Shown piece after piece: positions 52,378 through 61,822 of a stretch of DNA of 64,000 nucleotides. This DNA is from Salibaculum griseiflavum (GTDB taxonomy: Bacteria > Pseudomonadota > Alphaproteobacteria > Rhodobacterales > Rhodobacteraceae), in contig NZ_QETF01000016.1 in NCBI RefSeq assembly GCF_003129565.1, positions 1-64,000 on the forward strand, read 5' to 3'. A model generated the notes under the pieces. That model worked only from the letters and a program-made list of their open reading frames with translations, had not been told where the DNA came from and searched no databases. Position 1 is the stretch's first letter. Each line of letters begins with the position of its first letter. Position numbers and translations under genes: made by a program.

Positions 52378-54000
52378 CTACTTGAAGTACTTGCGCAGCT
52401 CGAACTTCTGGATCTTGCCAGTCGAGGTCTTGGGCAATTCCTGAAACACGACCTTCTTGGGCCGCTTGAACCCGGCGAGCCGCTCGCGGGCGAAGGCGAT
52501 CAGGTCCTCCTCGGAGCAGCTGTGGCCGTCCTTCATCTCGACAAAGGCGCAGGGCACTTCGCCCCATTTCTCGTCAGGCATGGCCACGACGGCGCAGAGC
52601 AGAACGTCGGGGTGATGCATCAGCGCTCCTTCGACTTCGACCGAGCTGATATTCTCGCCGCCCGAGATGATGATGTCCTTGGACCGGTCGGCGATCTTCA
52701 TGTAGCCGTCGGGATGCTGGTAGGCGATGTCGCCAGTGTGGAAATAGCCCCCCTTGAACGCCTCTTGCGTCGCCTTGGGGTTCTTGAGGTAGCCCTTCAT
52801 GACCCCGTTGCCGCGATACATGATCTCGCCCAGCGTCGATCCGTCCATCGGCACCTGGGTCATGGTTTCGGGGTCCATAACCGTGTTGTCTTCGATCATT
52901 GGCATCGACACGCCGGTGCGCCCCTTGATCTCGTAGCGCTCGTCCGGGGACAGGTCGTCCCAGCTCTCTTGCCACAGGCATTCACTGGCCGGGCCGTAGG
53001 TTTCCGTCAGTCCGTAGACCTGCGTGACGTTGAAGCCCAGAGGTTCGAACGCCTTCAGCGTGGCAACCGGGGGCGGCGCGCCGGCGGTGAAAACTTCGAC
53101 CACGTGATCGAAGCTGCGCCGATCTTCGTCCTTGGCGTTGATGATCGTGTTCAGCACGATCGGCGCCCCGCCGAAATGGGTCACGCCCTCGTCGGCAATG
53201 GCGTCGTAGATATTCTTGGCCGTCACGTCGCGGCAGCAGATCACAGTGCCGCCCAGAACCGGCATCATCCATGTGTGACACCAGCCATTGCAGTGAAACA
53301 GTGGTACAATGGTCAGGTAGCGCGGGTAGAGTGTCAGGCGCCAGGACACGACCTGCGCCATGGCGTTCAGATAGGCGCCGCGATGGTGATAGACCACGCC
53401 CTTGGGCCGCCCGGTCGTGCCCGACGTGTAGTTGAGCGAGATCGACTCCCACTCATCCTCGGGCATGATCCAGTCGAAATCGGCGTCGCCGCTGGCGATC
53501 ATGTCCTCGTAGGTCATGTTCTCGGAAACGGCATGGACGCCGGCCTGTTCGTCCGGCGCCTCGATCACGGTGGGGGCGGTGCTTTCCATCAGCTCGATGG
53601 CATTGGCGAGCATCGGCATGAACTGGGAATCGCAGATCACCACCCTGGCGCCGCCGTGGTCGAGGATATAGGCGACCGTATCGGCCTCAAGCCGGGTGTT
53701 GATCGTGTTGAGGACCGCACCGCAGGCCGGAACGCCGAAATGCGCTTCGGCGGCTGGGGCCACGTTGGGCAGGATGGTGGCGACCACGTCGCCCGGCTGC
53801 ACCCCCAGTTTCGACAGGGCCGAGGCGAGCCGCGTGATCCGGCCGTGGTAGTCACGATAGGTCCGGCGGATGGTGCCGTAGACCAGCGCCTCGCGCTCGG
53901 GAAACAGCATCGCCGCCCGGCGCAAGAACGACAAGGGCGTCAAAGGCGTGTAGTTGGCCGCGCATTTTTCCAGGCCGGTTTCGTCTGCTAGCCATCCCAT
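52378..54000 (-). CDS. Acyl-CoA ligase, DmdB-like
   Basis: This 540-residue AMP-dependent ligase has the loop NYTSGTTGRPKGV, VYGLTETYGP, the adenylate-binding FHTGDIAY and the C-terminal LPKTSTGKIQKFELR with catalytic Lys. The N-terminus GLEKCAANYTPLTPLSFLRR is typical of the subgroup containing methylmercaptopropionyl-CoA ligase (DmdB), medium-chain acyl-CoA ligases and related enzymes. Substrate can be DMSP-derived, medium-chain or aromatic acids; sequence does not decide. ATG 54000 is chosen, 12 codons after the longest frame start. Confidence 0.86.
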   Translation of the reverse strand: MGWLADETGLEKCAANYTPLTPLSFLRRAAMLFPEREALVYGTIRRTYRDYHGRITRLASALSKLGVQPGDVVATILPNVAPAAEAHFGVPACGAVLNTINTRLEADTVAYILDHGGARVVICDSQFMPMLANAIELMESTAPTVIEAPDEQAGVHAVSENMTYEDMIASGDADFDWIMPEDEWESISLNYTSGTTGRPKGVVYHHRGAYLNAMAQVVSWRLTLYPRYLTIVPLFHCNGWCHTWMMPVLGGTVICCRDVTAKNIYDAIADEGVTHFGGAPIVLNTIINAKDEDRRSFDHVVEVFTAGAPPPVATLKAFEPLGFNVTQVYGLTETYGPASECLWQESWDDLSPDERYEIKGRTGVSMPMIEDNTVMDPETMTQVPMDGSTLGEIMYRGNGVMKGYLKNPKATQEAFKGGYFHTGDIAYQHPDGYMKIADRSKDIIISGGENISSVEVEGALMHHPDVLLCAVVAMPDEKWGEVPCAFVEMKDGHSCSEEDLIAFARERLAGFKRPKKVVFQELPKTSTGKIQKFELRKYFK

Positions 54001-54142
54001 TGCCGTGTCCCCTTCCTGCGATCTGCGATCCGACACGACTATGCTGCGACTGCGCGGTCAAGAAAAGGCTGTTAGCCGTAACGGCCCCCGGAGGAGGCGA
54101 AAAGCCGTTCCCTGCGACCGGCAAACCCCGTAGTTTGCGACC

Positions 54143-54814
54143 ATGATCATCTCGCGTGGGCGCCGCTATATCTTTGTTCACATTCCCAAGACCGGGGGCA
54201 CCTCTCTGGCGCTGGCGCTGGAAGGCCGGGCGATGGCCGACGACGTGCTGGTCGGGGACACGCCAAAGGCCCGGAGACGGCGCAAGCGGCTCAAGGGCAT
54301 CGAAACGCAAGGGCGGCTCTGGAAACATTCGACACTTGCCGAGGCGGAGGGGCTGATAACCCGAGCCGAGATGGCCGACTTCTTCACCTTCACCCTCGTG
54401 CGCAATCCATGGGACAGGATGGTCAGCTATTATCATTGGCTTCAGGCGCAGGATTTCGACCATCCGGCCGTGGCGCTATCGAAATCCTTGCCGTTCTCTC
54501 TGTTTCTGCATCACGATGTCACGGAACAGGCGTTTCGCGCCGCGCCATACGGCCAATACATGACGGACGGTGCGGGGCAGGAGCATTGCAGGCTATTCAT
54601 CCGGCTGGAGCATCTGGCTGAGGACGCCGGCCCGCTCTGGCAGCATCTGGGTTTTGATCTGGACGTGCCCCGTGTCAATGCCTCGGGCCGCAACCGGGAT
54701 TGGCGCCCCTACTACACCGATGACGATGCGGCCTGGCTGGGCGAGCTTTGCGCAGAGGACATCTCGCGGTTCGGTTACGGCTTCGATGACGTCCTCGCCT
54801 CATCCGACAGGTGA
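54143..54814 (+). CDS. Sulfotransferase family 2 protein
   Basis: This 223-residue protein has the PAPS 5'-phosphosulfate loop IFVHIPKTGGTSLA (10-23) and the 3'-phosphate site FTLVRNPWDRMVSYYHW (about 83-99), the two defining motifs of carbohydrate or lipid sulfotransferases of the Sulfotransfer_2 type. It lacks a membrane anchor, so it is cytoplasmic. The acceptor is unknown, possibly a surface glycan precursor. Its last 40 bases overlap the end of the convergent Lrp-type gene. Confidence 0.87.
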   Translation: MIISRGRRYIFVHIPKTGGTSLALALEGRAMADDVLVGDTPKARRRRKRLKGIETQGRLWKHSTLAEAEGLITRAEMADFFTFTLVRNPWDRMVSYYHWLQAQDFDHPAVALSKSLPFSLFLHHDVTEQAFRAAPYGQYMTDGAGQEHCRLFIRLEHLAEDAGPLWQHLGFDLDVPRVNASGRNRDWRPYYTDDDAAWLGELCAEDISRFGYGFDDVLASSDR

Positions 54815-55257
54815 AAACCGCGAAACTCCTTGACCGTTGACAGGCAAAGCAGGGTTTTCATCTGGGCGACAGAAGGGATCAGGGTCAACCGATCCCTGTA
54901 GAGCCGCTCGTAATCCTCGGTATTGCGGGCGGCGACCCGGATGAGATAATCGAACTCTCCCGAAATCAGGTGGCATTCCAGAACCTCCGGCATGTCCTGG
55001 ATGGCGGCTTCGAAGGCTTCGATGTCATCCTTGCGCTGGCTGATCAGCTTTGCCTCGATGAAAACCTGAATTTCCAGCCCGACCTTCTTGCGGTTCAGGC
55101 GCGCCGCATAGTGAGAGATCCGACCATCGGCCTCCAGCAGCTTGACCCGCCGGTGACAGGCCGAAAGCGACAGGCCCACATGGTCAGAGAGGCGTGCCAT
55201 GGAGATTTGGCCATCCCGCTGCAAAGTCGAAAGAATTTTTAAATCCAGCCTATCCAT
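54775..55257 (-). CDS. Lrp/AsnC family transcriptional regulator
   Basis: This 160-residue regulator has an N-terminal HTH (KILSTLQRDGQISMARLSDH, then LSLSACHRRVKLLE) and a RAM ligand domain (about 65-145, with VLECHLISGEFDYLIRV). Such proteins sense amino acids. It is divergent from uspA and the alanine/glycine symporter, and two palindromes lie between them, so control of that pair by alanine, glycine or leucine is likely but inferred. Confidence 0.9.
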   Translation of the reverse strand: MDRLDLKILSTLQRDGQISMARLSDHVGLSLSACHRRVKLLEADGRISHYAARLNRKKVGLEIQVFIEAKLISQRKDDIEAFEAAIQDMPEVLECHLISGEFDYLIRVAARNTEDYERLYRDRLTLIPSVAQMKTLLCLSTVKEFRGFHLSDEARTSSKP

Positions 55258-55366
55258 AGGAACAAACTTTCAAAAAACGAAGTAATAGAAGAATATTTCC
55301 GGAAAATTTCCGAATTCGCAAGATGTTTGAGAACCTTTTTCAGGCTCTGCGAGCTAGGCTGAACAT

Positions 55367-55400
55367 GGTCATTCAATGACCGCCTGGTTGAAATCAACCA
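55367..55400. promoter_or_regulatory. Two adjacent palindromes upstream of uspA
   Basis: GGTCATT-C-AATGACC (55367-55381) and TGGTTGA-AA-TCAACCA (55385-55400) are perfect inverted repeats 3 bases apart. A third, TTTCCGGAAA, is at 55296-55305 in an AT-rich stretch. Their position between the Lrp-type gene and uspA suggests regulator sites. Confidence 0.5.
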
Positions 55401-55426
55401 AACGAACACAATCAAAGGAGGGGGAC

Positions 55427-55861
55427 ATGTCCCACAAAATCGTCGTCGGTTATGACGGCAGCGAGAGCGCGGACGCCGCGCTGAGCTTCGCGATCGGGGT
55501 TGCCCGGGCGCAGGGCGGCAGCGTCGTCATCGCCCATGTTCTGGAATGGTCACCGTATTCGTTCCTGACACCGACCGAACTGGAAGAACGCCATATGCGC
55601 CGCTCGGAGGAACTCGAGCGTGCCAAGTCGGCGCTTCTCGATCCGGTCGTTGCGAAGCTGTCAGATAGTGGTGTCGAGGTCAAAACGGCGCTGAAATATG
55701 GCCACATCGCCGAAACGCTTTGCGAGGTCGCCAAGGATGAAGGTGCCGACCAGATCGTGATCGGCCGCACCGGCCATTCATCGCTTTCGTCGCGCCTGTT
55801 CGGCTCGGTGGCGGGCAGCCTGGCTCAGGCCGGACCTGTGCCGGTCACGATCGTTCCATAA
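55427..55861 (+). CDS. Universal stress protein, UspA family
   Basis: This 144-residue single-domain Usp starts KIVVGYDGSESADAAL and ends with IVIGRTGHSSLSSRLFGSVA followed by GPVPVTIVP. The loop G-R-x-G-H-x(8)-G-S fits the ATP-binding Usp type (G-2x-G-9x-G). It would act in stress survival or fine-tune the adjacent transporter. AAAGGAGG lies just before the ATG at 55427. The symporter gene starts 16 bases after its stop. Confidence 0.92.
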   Translation: MSHKIVVGYDGSESADAALSFAIGVARAQGGSVVIAHVLEWSPYSFLTPTELEERHMRRSEELERAKSALLDPVVAKLSDSGVEVKTALKYGHIAETLCEVAKDEGADQIVIGRTGHSSLSSRLFGSVAGSLAQAGPVPVTIVP

Positions 55862-55877
55862 GAACAGGGGGGTTCAA

Positions 55878-57422
55878 ATGAACACGCTTTTCAAGACGGC
55901 ACCGTTGAGTGCCGCTGCCTTGCTGGCTGTTTCGACGCCCGCCATGGCGCAATCGCTGGACCAGACAATCAACGACGGTTTTGCCGCGGCGACCGGATGG
56001 TTCGTCAGCTTCATCTTCAGCCCGTTCCCCGGAACCACCTTTCCCTGGATCGTGGCCTGGCTCGTGGTCGCCGCAACGGTGTTCACGCTGTATTTCGGAT
56101 TTATCCAGTTCCGGGGCTTCCGGCACTCGATTTCGCTGGTCAAAGGGGACTATTCCGACCCGAACGATGCCGGTGAGGTCAGCCATTTCCAGGCGCTGGC
56201 CACGGCCCTTTCGGGGACTGTTGGTCTTGGCAATATCGCCGGGGTCGCGGTGGCCGTCGGTATCGGCGGACCGGGGGCGACGTTCTGGATGATCCTCGCG
56301 GGTCTGCTGGGCATGGCGTCCAAGTTCACCGAATGCACGCTGGGCGTGAAATATCGGAACGAGTATCCCGACGGCAAGGTGTCGGGCGGCCCGATGTATT
56401 ACATGACCAAGGGCTTCGCCGAGCGTGGCCTGCCCATGGGCAAGTTTCTGGCGGTCCTGTTCTCGGTGTTCTGTATTCTTGGCGCTCTTGGCGGCGGCAA
56501 CATGTTCCAGGCCAACCAGGCCCACGCACAGATTTCCAACGTGGTTGGTGATTATCCCGGCTGGATCACTGGCATTGTCTTCGCGGGTATCGTCTTCGCG
56601 GTGATCGTTGGCGGGCTGCAGTCCATCGCAAAAGTGACCGAAAAGGTCGTGCCCTTCATGGGGGTCATGTATGTGCTGACTGCATTGGTCATCATCTTCA
56701 TGAACTATGACATGATCGGCTGGGCATTCGGGCAGATCTTCGCCGGGGCCTTCACCGGTCTGGGCGTGGCCGGCGGCATGGTCGGCGCCCTGATCCAGGG
56801 CTTCAAGCGGGCGGCCTTCTCGAACGAGGCCGGCGTCGGGTCCGCGGCGATCGCCCACTCCGCGGTGCGCACCAAGGAACCGATCACCGAGGGCTACGTG
56901 TCCCTGCTGGAACCCTTCATCGACACGGTCGTGGTCTGCACCATGACGGCGCTGGTGATCATCATCACCGGGCAGCTGGTCTCGGACCCCGAAACCGGGC
57001 TTTACCTGCTCAACGAGGCAGGCACGGCAATCCAGACCCAGGATGGCAACTCGGGCGTGGCGCTGACATCGGCGGCCTTCTCCTCTGCCTTCGGCTGGTT
57101 CCAATACGTGCTGGCGATCGCGGTGATCCTGTTCGCTTTCTCGACGATGATCAGCTGGTCCTACTATGGCCTCAAGGCCTGGACGTTCCTGTTCGGAGAG
57201 GGCGCGGGCAAGGAGCTGGCCTTCAAGATCATCTTCTGCATCTTCGTGGTGATCGGGGCCTCTGCCAGCCTCGGGCCGGTGATCGACTTCTCGGATGCGG
57301 CAATCTTTGCCATGGCCGTGGTCAACATCATCGCGCTCTACTTCCTGGTGCCGGTGGTCAAGGCCGAGCTGGACAGCTACCTGACACGACTGAAGTCGGG
57401 CGAGATCAAGAAGTTCAACTGA
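55878..57422 (+). CDS. Alanine/glycine:cation symporter (AGCS family)
   Basis: This 514-residue membrane protein has about eleven helices and the AGCS signature GTVGLGNIAGVAVAV plus GGPMYYMTKG and FSNEAGVGSAAIAHSA. It takes up alanine or glycine with sodium. It carries a signal-like hydrophobic start (MNTLFKTAPLSAAALLAVST), seen in related marine proteins. It is co-transcribed with the upstream usp gene and possibly controlled by the divergent Lrp-type regulator. Confidence 0.92.
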   Translation: MNTLFKTAPLSAAALLAVSTPAMAQSLDQTINDGFAAATGWFVSFIFSPFPGTTFPWIVAWLVVAATVFTLYFGFIQFRGFRHSISLVKGDYSDPNDAGEVSHFQALATALSGTVGLGNIAGVAVAVGIGGPGATFWMILAGLLGMASKFTECTLGVKYRNEYPDGKVSGGPMYYMTKGFAERGLPMGKFLAVLFSVFCILGALGGGNMFQANQAHAQISNVVGDYPGWITGIVFAGIVFAVIVGGLQSIAKVTEKVVPFMGVMYVLTALVIIFMNYDMIGWAFGQIFAGAFTGLGVAGGMVGALIQGFKRAAFSNEAGVGSAAIAHSAVRTKEPITEGYVSLLEPFIDTVVVCTMTALVIIITGQLVSDPETGLYLLNEAGTAIQTQDGNSGVALTSAAFSSAFGWFQYVLAIAVILFAFSTMISWSYYGLKAWTFLFGEGAGKELAFKIIFCIFVVIGASASLGPVIDFSDAAIFAMAVVNIIALYFLVPVVKAELDSYLTRLKSGEIKKFN

Positions 57423-57463
57423 TCGGTGCTGCCGCGCCTCGGCGCGGCCGTGCCAAAAAGAAA

Positions 57464-57495
57464 GACGCCACCGGATGATCCGGTGGCGTCGCGCT
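57464..57495. terminator. Hairpin terminator after the symporter gene
   Basis: GACGCCACCGGAT (57464-57476) and ATCCGGTGGCGTC (57478-57490) form a 13-bp perfect inverted repeat about a central G, followed by GCGCTTTTC. It lies between convergent genes and can serve both. Confidence 0.8.
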
Positions 57496-57512
57496 TTTCA
57501 AAGGGGCCGGTT

Positions 57513-59705
57513 TCAGGCTGCCTTGCTGTCCGTTCCGGTGCCGAAACGACCATAGAAGCTCTGGCCCTTTTCGGCCATTTCACGCAGCAGGGCAGGGCAG
57601 GCGAACCTTTCGCCATGGGTCTCGGCCAGCTGGTCGCAGCGCTCGGCGGCATAAGCCGCGCCCAGCATGTCGAGCCAGCCGAAGGGGCCGCCCGACCATG
57701 GCGCAAAGCCCCAGCCAAGGATCGCACCGACATCGCCTTCGCGGATGTCTTCCAGAACGCCCTCTTCCAGGGCGCGCACCGCTTCCAGAACCTGAGCAAA
57801 TAGCAGCCGGTGCTGCACTTCGGTCAGGTCAGGCTGTTCGCTGGCCTGCGCGTATTTTTCGCCCAGACCTTCCCACAGCCCCTGCCGCTTGCCCTTTTCA
57901 TCATAGGCATAGAACCCGGCATTGGACTTGCGCCCCAAACGGCCCTCATCAGCCATCCAGAACAGGACCTCGTCCACCTCTTCGTTGGGATAGGCATCGC
58001 CCATGGCGGCCTTGGTGGCCTTGGCGATCTTCACGCCAAGGTCGATCGAGGTCTCGTCGGTCAGTTGCAGCGGACCCAGCGGCATGCCGACCAGCTTGGC
58101 GGCATTCTCGATCAGGGCCGGGGCGACGCCCTCTTTCACCATGCGGATTCCCTCGTTGATATAGGGGATGATGCAGCGATTGGCGTAGAAGAAGCGCTCG
58201 TCATTGACCACGATCGGAGTCTTGCGGATCTGGCGCACGTAATCGAGCGCCTTGGCCACGGCCCGGTCGCCGGTTTCGCGGCCCTTGATGATTTCCACCA
58301 GCATCATCTTTTCGACGGGGCTGAAGAAGTGAATGCCGATGAACTGCTCGGGGGTGTCGGATGCCTTCGCCAGTTCCGTGATCGGCAGGGTCGAGGTGTT
58401 GGAGGCGAAGATGCAGTCGTCGCCCACGACCTCCAGCACCTTCTTCGTCACCTCGGCCTTCACGCCCATATCCTCGAACACCGCTTCGATGATCAGGTCG
58501 CAGCCTTCAAGGGCGGCATAGTCATCCGTCGCGGTGATCAGGGCCAGCGTCGCGGCCTTCTTTTCCTCGGTGGCCTTTTTGCGGGCGATGCCCTTGTCCA
58601 TGTAATCGGCGGTATAGGCCTTGCCCTTTTCCGCCGCCTCGGCGGACTGGTCCAGAAGTACCACTTCCATCCCGGCCATGGCCGAAACCAGCGTGATGCC
58701 TGCGCCCATCATGCCAGCGCCCAGCACGCCGACCTTCTTGACCTTCTGGTCGGGCACGTCAGGGCGGTTGGCGCCCTTTTCCAGCGCTTCCTTGTTGATG
58801 AAAAGCGACCGGATCATATTGGCCGAGGACGGGTTCATCAGCACATGGGTGAACCAGCGGGCCTCGATCTTCAGCGCCGTGTCGAAGGGGACGAGCGCGC
58901 CTTCATAGACCGCGCTCAGCAATGCCTTGGCAGCGGGATAGACCCCTTTGGTCTTGCCATTGACCATGGCGCTCGCGCCCACGAAGGTCATGAAGCCAGC
59001 CGGATGGTAAGGGGCCCCGCCGGGCATCTTGTATCCCTTTTCATCCCAAGGCTTGACGATCTTCGGCTCCGACAGAACCCAGTCTTTGGCGGCCGCAACA
59101 GGGTCGTCCACGACCTCGTCGACAACACCGGCGGCCTTGGCCTTCTTCGGGTCGTTCAGCTTGCCTTCCAGCAGCAGCGGGCTGGCCGCCATGGCGCCCA
59201 TCTTCCGCACAAGTCGCGTGGTGCCGCCCGCCCCGGGGAAGATGCCGACCATGATCTCGGGCAGGCCGATCTTGGCCTTGGGGTTGTCGGCGGCGAAAAT
59301 GCGGTGACAGGCCAGCGGCAGTTCCAGCCCGATCCCCAGAGCGGTGCCGGGCAGGGCGGCGGCGATGGGCTTGCCGCCCTTGTTCTTGTCATCCATGCCC
59401 GCACGCTCGATCTTGCGCAGCATGTGGTGGCCGGCCATGGTGAAATCGAACAGCGCCTTCGCCGGCTCGTCGCCGGCCTCGGCCCGGATCGTGGCCAGCG
59501 TGTTCAGGTCCATGCCGCCAGCGAAATCCTTCTTGCCGCTGGTGATGACGATACCCTTTACCGCGTCGTCGGCCAGCGCCGCGTCGATCAGGTCATTGAG
59601 GACCAGCATCGACTCGCGGCTCATGACGTTCATGGATTTTCCGGGCACGTCCCAGGTGATGACGGCGACGCCATCGGCGTCGGTTTTCATGGTGAAATCG
59701 GTCAT
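57513..59705 (-). CDS. fadJ: FadJ-like bifunctional enoyl-CoA hydratase / 3-hydroxyacyl-CoA dehydrogenase
   Basis: This 730-residue protein has an N-terminal crotonase domain (oxyanion region FAGGMDLNTL, GLELPLACH, GLPE) and a C-terminal 3-hydroxyacyl-CoA dehydrogenase with NAD loop GAGMMG (329-334) and HFFSPVEKMMLVEI. It performs the hydration and oxidation steps of beta-oxidation. The gene lies 14 bases downstream of fadA, so the two form the oxidation module. ATG 59705 is chosen; the upstream frame lacks family residues. Confidence 0.94.
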   Translation of the reverse strand: MTDFTMKTDADGVAVITWDVPGKSMNVMSRESMLVLNDLIDAALADDAVKGIVITSGKKDFAGGMDLNTLATIRAEAGDEPAKALFDFTMAGHHMLRKIERAGMDDKNKGGKPIAAALPGTALGIGLELPLACHRIFAADNPKAKIGLPEIMVGIFPGAGGTTRLVRKMGAMAASPLLLEGKLNDPKKAKAAGVVDEVVDDPVAAAKDWVLSEPKIVKPWDEKGYKMPGGAPYHPAGFMTFVGASAMVNGKTKGVYPAAKALLSAVYEGALVPFDTALKIEARWFTHVLMNPSSANMIRSLFINKEALEKGANRPDVPDQKVKKVGVLGAGMMGAGITLVSAMAGMEVVLLDQSAEAAEKGKAYTADYMDKGIARKKATEEKKAATLALITATDDYAALEGCDLIIEAVFEDMGVKAEVTKKVLEVVGDDCIFASNTSTLPITELAKASDTPEQFIGIHFFSPVEKMMLVEIIKGRETGDRAVAKALDYVRQIRKTPIVVNDERFFYANRCIIPYINEGIRMVKEGVAPALIENAAKLVGMPLGPLQLTDETSIDLGVKIAKATKAAMGDAYPNEEVDEVLFWMADEGRLGRKSNAGFYAYDEKGKRQGLWEGLGEKYAQASEQPDLTEVQHRLLFAQVLEAVRALEEGVLEDIREGDVGAILGWGFAPWSGGPFGWLDMLGAAYAAERCDQLAETHGERFACPALLREMAEKGQSFYGRFGTGTDSKAA

Positions 59706-59719
59706 TCGTCTGGCCCTCC

Positions 59720-60931
59720 TTACACGCGTTCGATGATGGTTGCCGCGCCCATGCCGGACGCGATGCACAGTGTTGCCAGACCGGTCTCGAGGTCGCGCCG
59801 TTCCAGTTCGTCCAGCAGGGTGCCGATGATGATGGCGCCGGTCGCGCCCAGCGGGTGACCCATGGCAATGGAGCCGCCATTGACGTTGACCTTGCTGTCA
59901 TCCACGTCGAAGGCCTGCATGAAGCGCAGCACGACCGAGGCGAAGGCCTCGTTCACCTCGAACAGGTCCAGGTCCTTGGCGGTCATCCCGGTCTCTGTCA
60001 GGATCTTGCTGGTCACCGGCACCGGCCCGGTCAGCATGATCGTCGGGTCGGTTCCGATCTTGGCGGTGGCCTTGATCCGGGCGCGGGGCTTGAGGCCCCA
60101 TTTCTCGCCGAATTCCTTCGACCCGATCAGCACGCCCGCGGCGCCATCCACGATGCCCGAGGAATTGCCCGCATGGTGGATGTGTTTGATCCGCTCCAAG
60201 TGCGGATATTTCATCAGCGCGACCTGGTCGAAGCCGGGCATGACCTCGCCCATTTCCTTGAAAGAGGGCTTGAGCGCGCCGAGCGACTGCATGTCTGTGC
60301 CTGGCCGCATGTATTCGTCGCGGTCCAGGATGGTCAGGCCGTTCTGGTCGGTCACCGGCACGATCGACTTGTCAAAGCGTCCCGCCTCCCAGGCCTCGGC
60401 GGCGCGCCTCTGACTTTCGACCGCCAAAGCATCGGCCTCGTCGCGGGAAAACCCGTATTCGGTGGCGATGATGTCCGCCGAAATCCCCTGCGGCACGAAA
60501 TAGGTGTCCATCGCGACCGACGGGTCCACGGCGATCGCGGCCCCGTCCGAACCCATGGCGACCCGGCCCATCATCTCGACCCCTCCGGCGATATAACCCT
60601 CGCCCGCGCCGCCGCGCACCTGGTTGGCGGCCAGGTTCACGGCCTCCATTCCGCTGGCGCAGAAACGGTTGATCGCCAGCCCGGGAATGGACTGGTCCAG
60701 ATCCGAGGCCAGCACCGCGGTCCGCGCCAGGCAGCCGCCCTGTTCGCCCACTTGCGTGACATTGCCCCAGATCACGTCCTCGACCGCGTGGCCTTCGAGG
60801 TTGTTGCGTTCTTTCATCGCGTTGAGAACCTGCGTGGACAGGCGCACGCTCGTCACCTCATGCAGGGCGCCGTCCTTGCGGCCCTTGCCCCGCGGGGTGC
60901 GAACGGCATCGTAGATATAGGCGTCGGTCAT
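59720..60931 (-). CDS. fadA: Acetyl-CoA C-acyltransferase (thiolase)
   Basis: This 403-residue thiolase cleaves 3-ketoacyl-CoA. Acyl-accepting Cys91 lies in INRFCASGMEAV; the late NGGSIAMGHPLGATGA and CIASGMGAA carry the catalytic His and second Cys. The TGA of the upstream GST overlaps its ATG. Start MTDAYIYDAVRTPRGKG is standard for the subgroup. Confidence 0.95.
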   Translation of the reverse strand: MTDAYIYDAVRTPRGKGRKDGALHEVTSVRLSTQVLNAMKERNNLEGHAVEDVIWGNVTQVGEQGGCLARTAVLASDLDQSIPGLAINRFCASGMEAVNLAANQVRGGAGEGYIAGGVEMMGRVAMGSDGAAIAVDPSVAMDTYFVPQGISADIIATEYGFSRDEADALAVESQRRAAEAWEAGRFDKSIVPVTDQNGLTILDRDEYMRPGTDMQSLGALKPSFKEMGEVMPGFDQVALMKYPHLERIKHIHHAGNSSGIVDGAAGVLIGSKEFGEKWGLKPRARIKATAKIGTDPTIMLTGPVPVTSKILTETGMTAKDLDLFEVNEAFASVVLRFMQAFDVDDSKVNVNGGSIAMGHPLGATGAIIIGTLLDELERRDLETGLATLCIASGMGAATIIERV

Positions 60932-61575
60932 GTTTCCTCCTTCGGGGGTCCGGGAAAGGCCCGGGTCATCAGGTCGTAAGGGTGTCGCCAGCCGGGCAGC
61001 GCCGAAATGTTGGACAGCCAACGGTCGATATTCGGCCAATCCGCCCGGTCAAAGCCGAACGGTTCCGGGTAGTAGAGATAGGAACAGCAGGACAGGTCCG
61101 CGTTGGTGACCTCTTGGCCCACGATCCAGTCGCGCCCGTCCAGATGCGCCTCCAATGTCTTCAGCGCCGCTTTGGCCCGCCCTTGGGTGAATTCGATAAC
61201 CGCCCCGGGCCGTCTTTCCGGCGGCAGGAAGTTCATCAGGAAGCGCAGCATGCCAAGTTGCGAAGACAGTTTGTGATTGTCCCAGAGCACCCAGCGCAGG
61301 ACCTCGTATGTCTCGGTTCCAACGCCACCAAAGCGCCCGGTCTGATCGGTGATCCATTGCAGGATCGCGCCCGACTGGGTCAACGTCAGCTCGTCGGTCA
61401 CAAGGACCGGGCATTCCCCCATTGCATTGACGTTTTGCCGGAAGTCCGGGCTGCGGGCCTCGCCGGCAAAGAAGTCAACAAAGACAGGAGTCCAGTCCAT
61501 CCTGGCAAGGGTCATGGCCAGCGCCGCCTTGTAGGAAGGGCCGGATTCCCCGAAACAATAGAGCTTTGTGGTCAT
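60928..61575 (-). CDS. Glutathione S-transferase family protein
   Basis: This 215-residue protein has a thioredoxin-like N-terminal domain (KLYCFGESGPSYKAALAM, then MGECPVLVTDELTLTQSGAIL) and an alpha-helical C-terminal domain (GRDWIVGQEVTNADLSCCSYL). The N-terminal catalytic residue is probably the Ser of GESGPSYK. It is coupled to fadA by ATGA overlap, so a detoxifying or CoA-ester-related role beside beta-oxidation is possible. Confidence 0.88.
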   Translation of the reverse strand: MTTKLYCFGESGPSYKAALAMTLARMDWTPVFVDFFAGEARSPDFRQNVNAMGECPVLVTDELTLTQSGAILQWITDQTGRFGGVGTETYEVLRWVLWDNHKLSSQLGMLRFLMNFLPPERRPGAVIEFTQGRAKAALKTLEAHLDGRDWIVGQEVTNADLSCCSYLYYPEPFGFDRADWPNIDRWLSNISALPGWRHPYDLMTRAFPGPPKEET

Positions 61576-61622
61576 CGGGCCGCCCCTTCCAGCCGTTGCG
61601 TGGGCTGATCCGGTCCAACATT

Positions 61623-61644
61623 GAGTTTATTTGCCAAGATGAAG
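61623..61644 (+). repeat. Short interspersed repeat, copy B
   Basis: Identical over 22 bases to copy A at 14993-15014, containing TTTATTTGCCAAGATGAAG. It lies between the GST start and the small 70-residue protein gene. Confidence 0.8.
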
Positions 61645-61822
61645 GCCATATCCGTTCTTCGATAACCGTGCGTTAACCTTAACGCGCGATGATGGTTTCG
61701 CGCGGAGAGCTGGAGAGCGAGGCCGCGTCCAAGGTGAAGCCCCGGCCCGGCTTGCTTCGCCCTCACCCGATTGACGGGTGCGGGGCCTTCTCGACGGGTC
61801 GGGGTGACGCGCGGCGCGGCCC

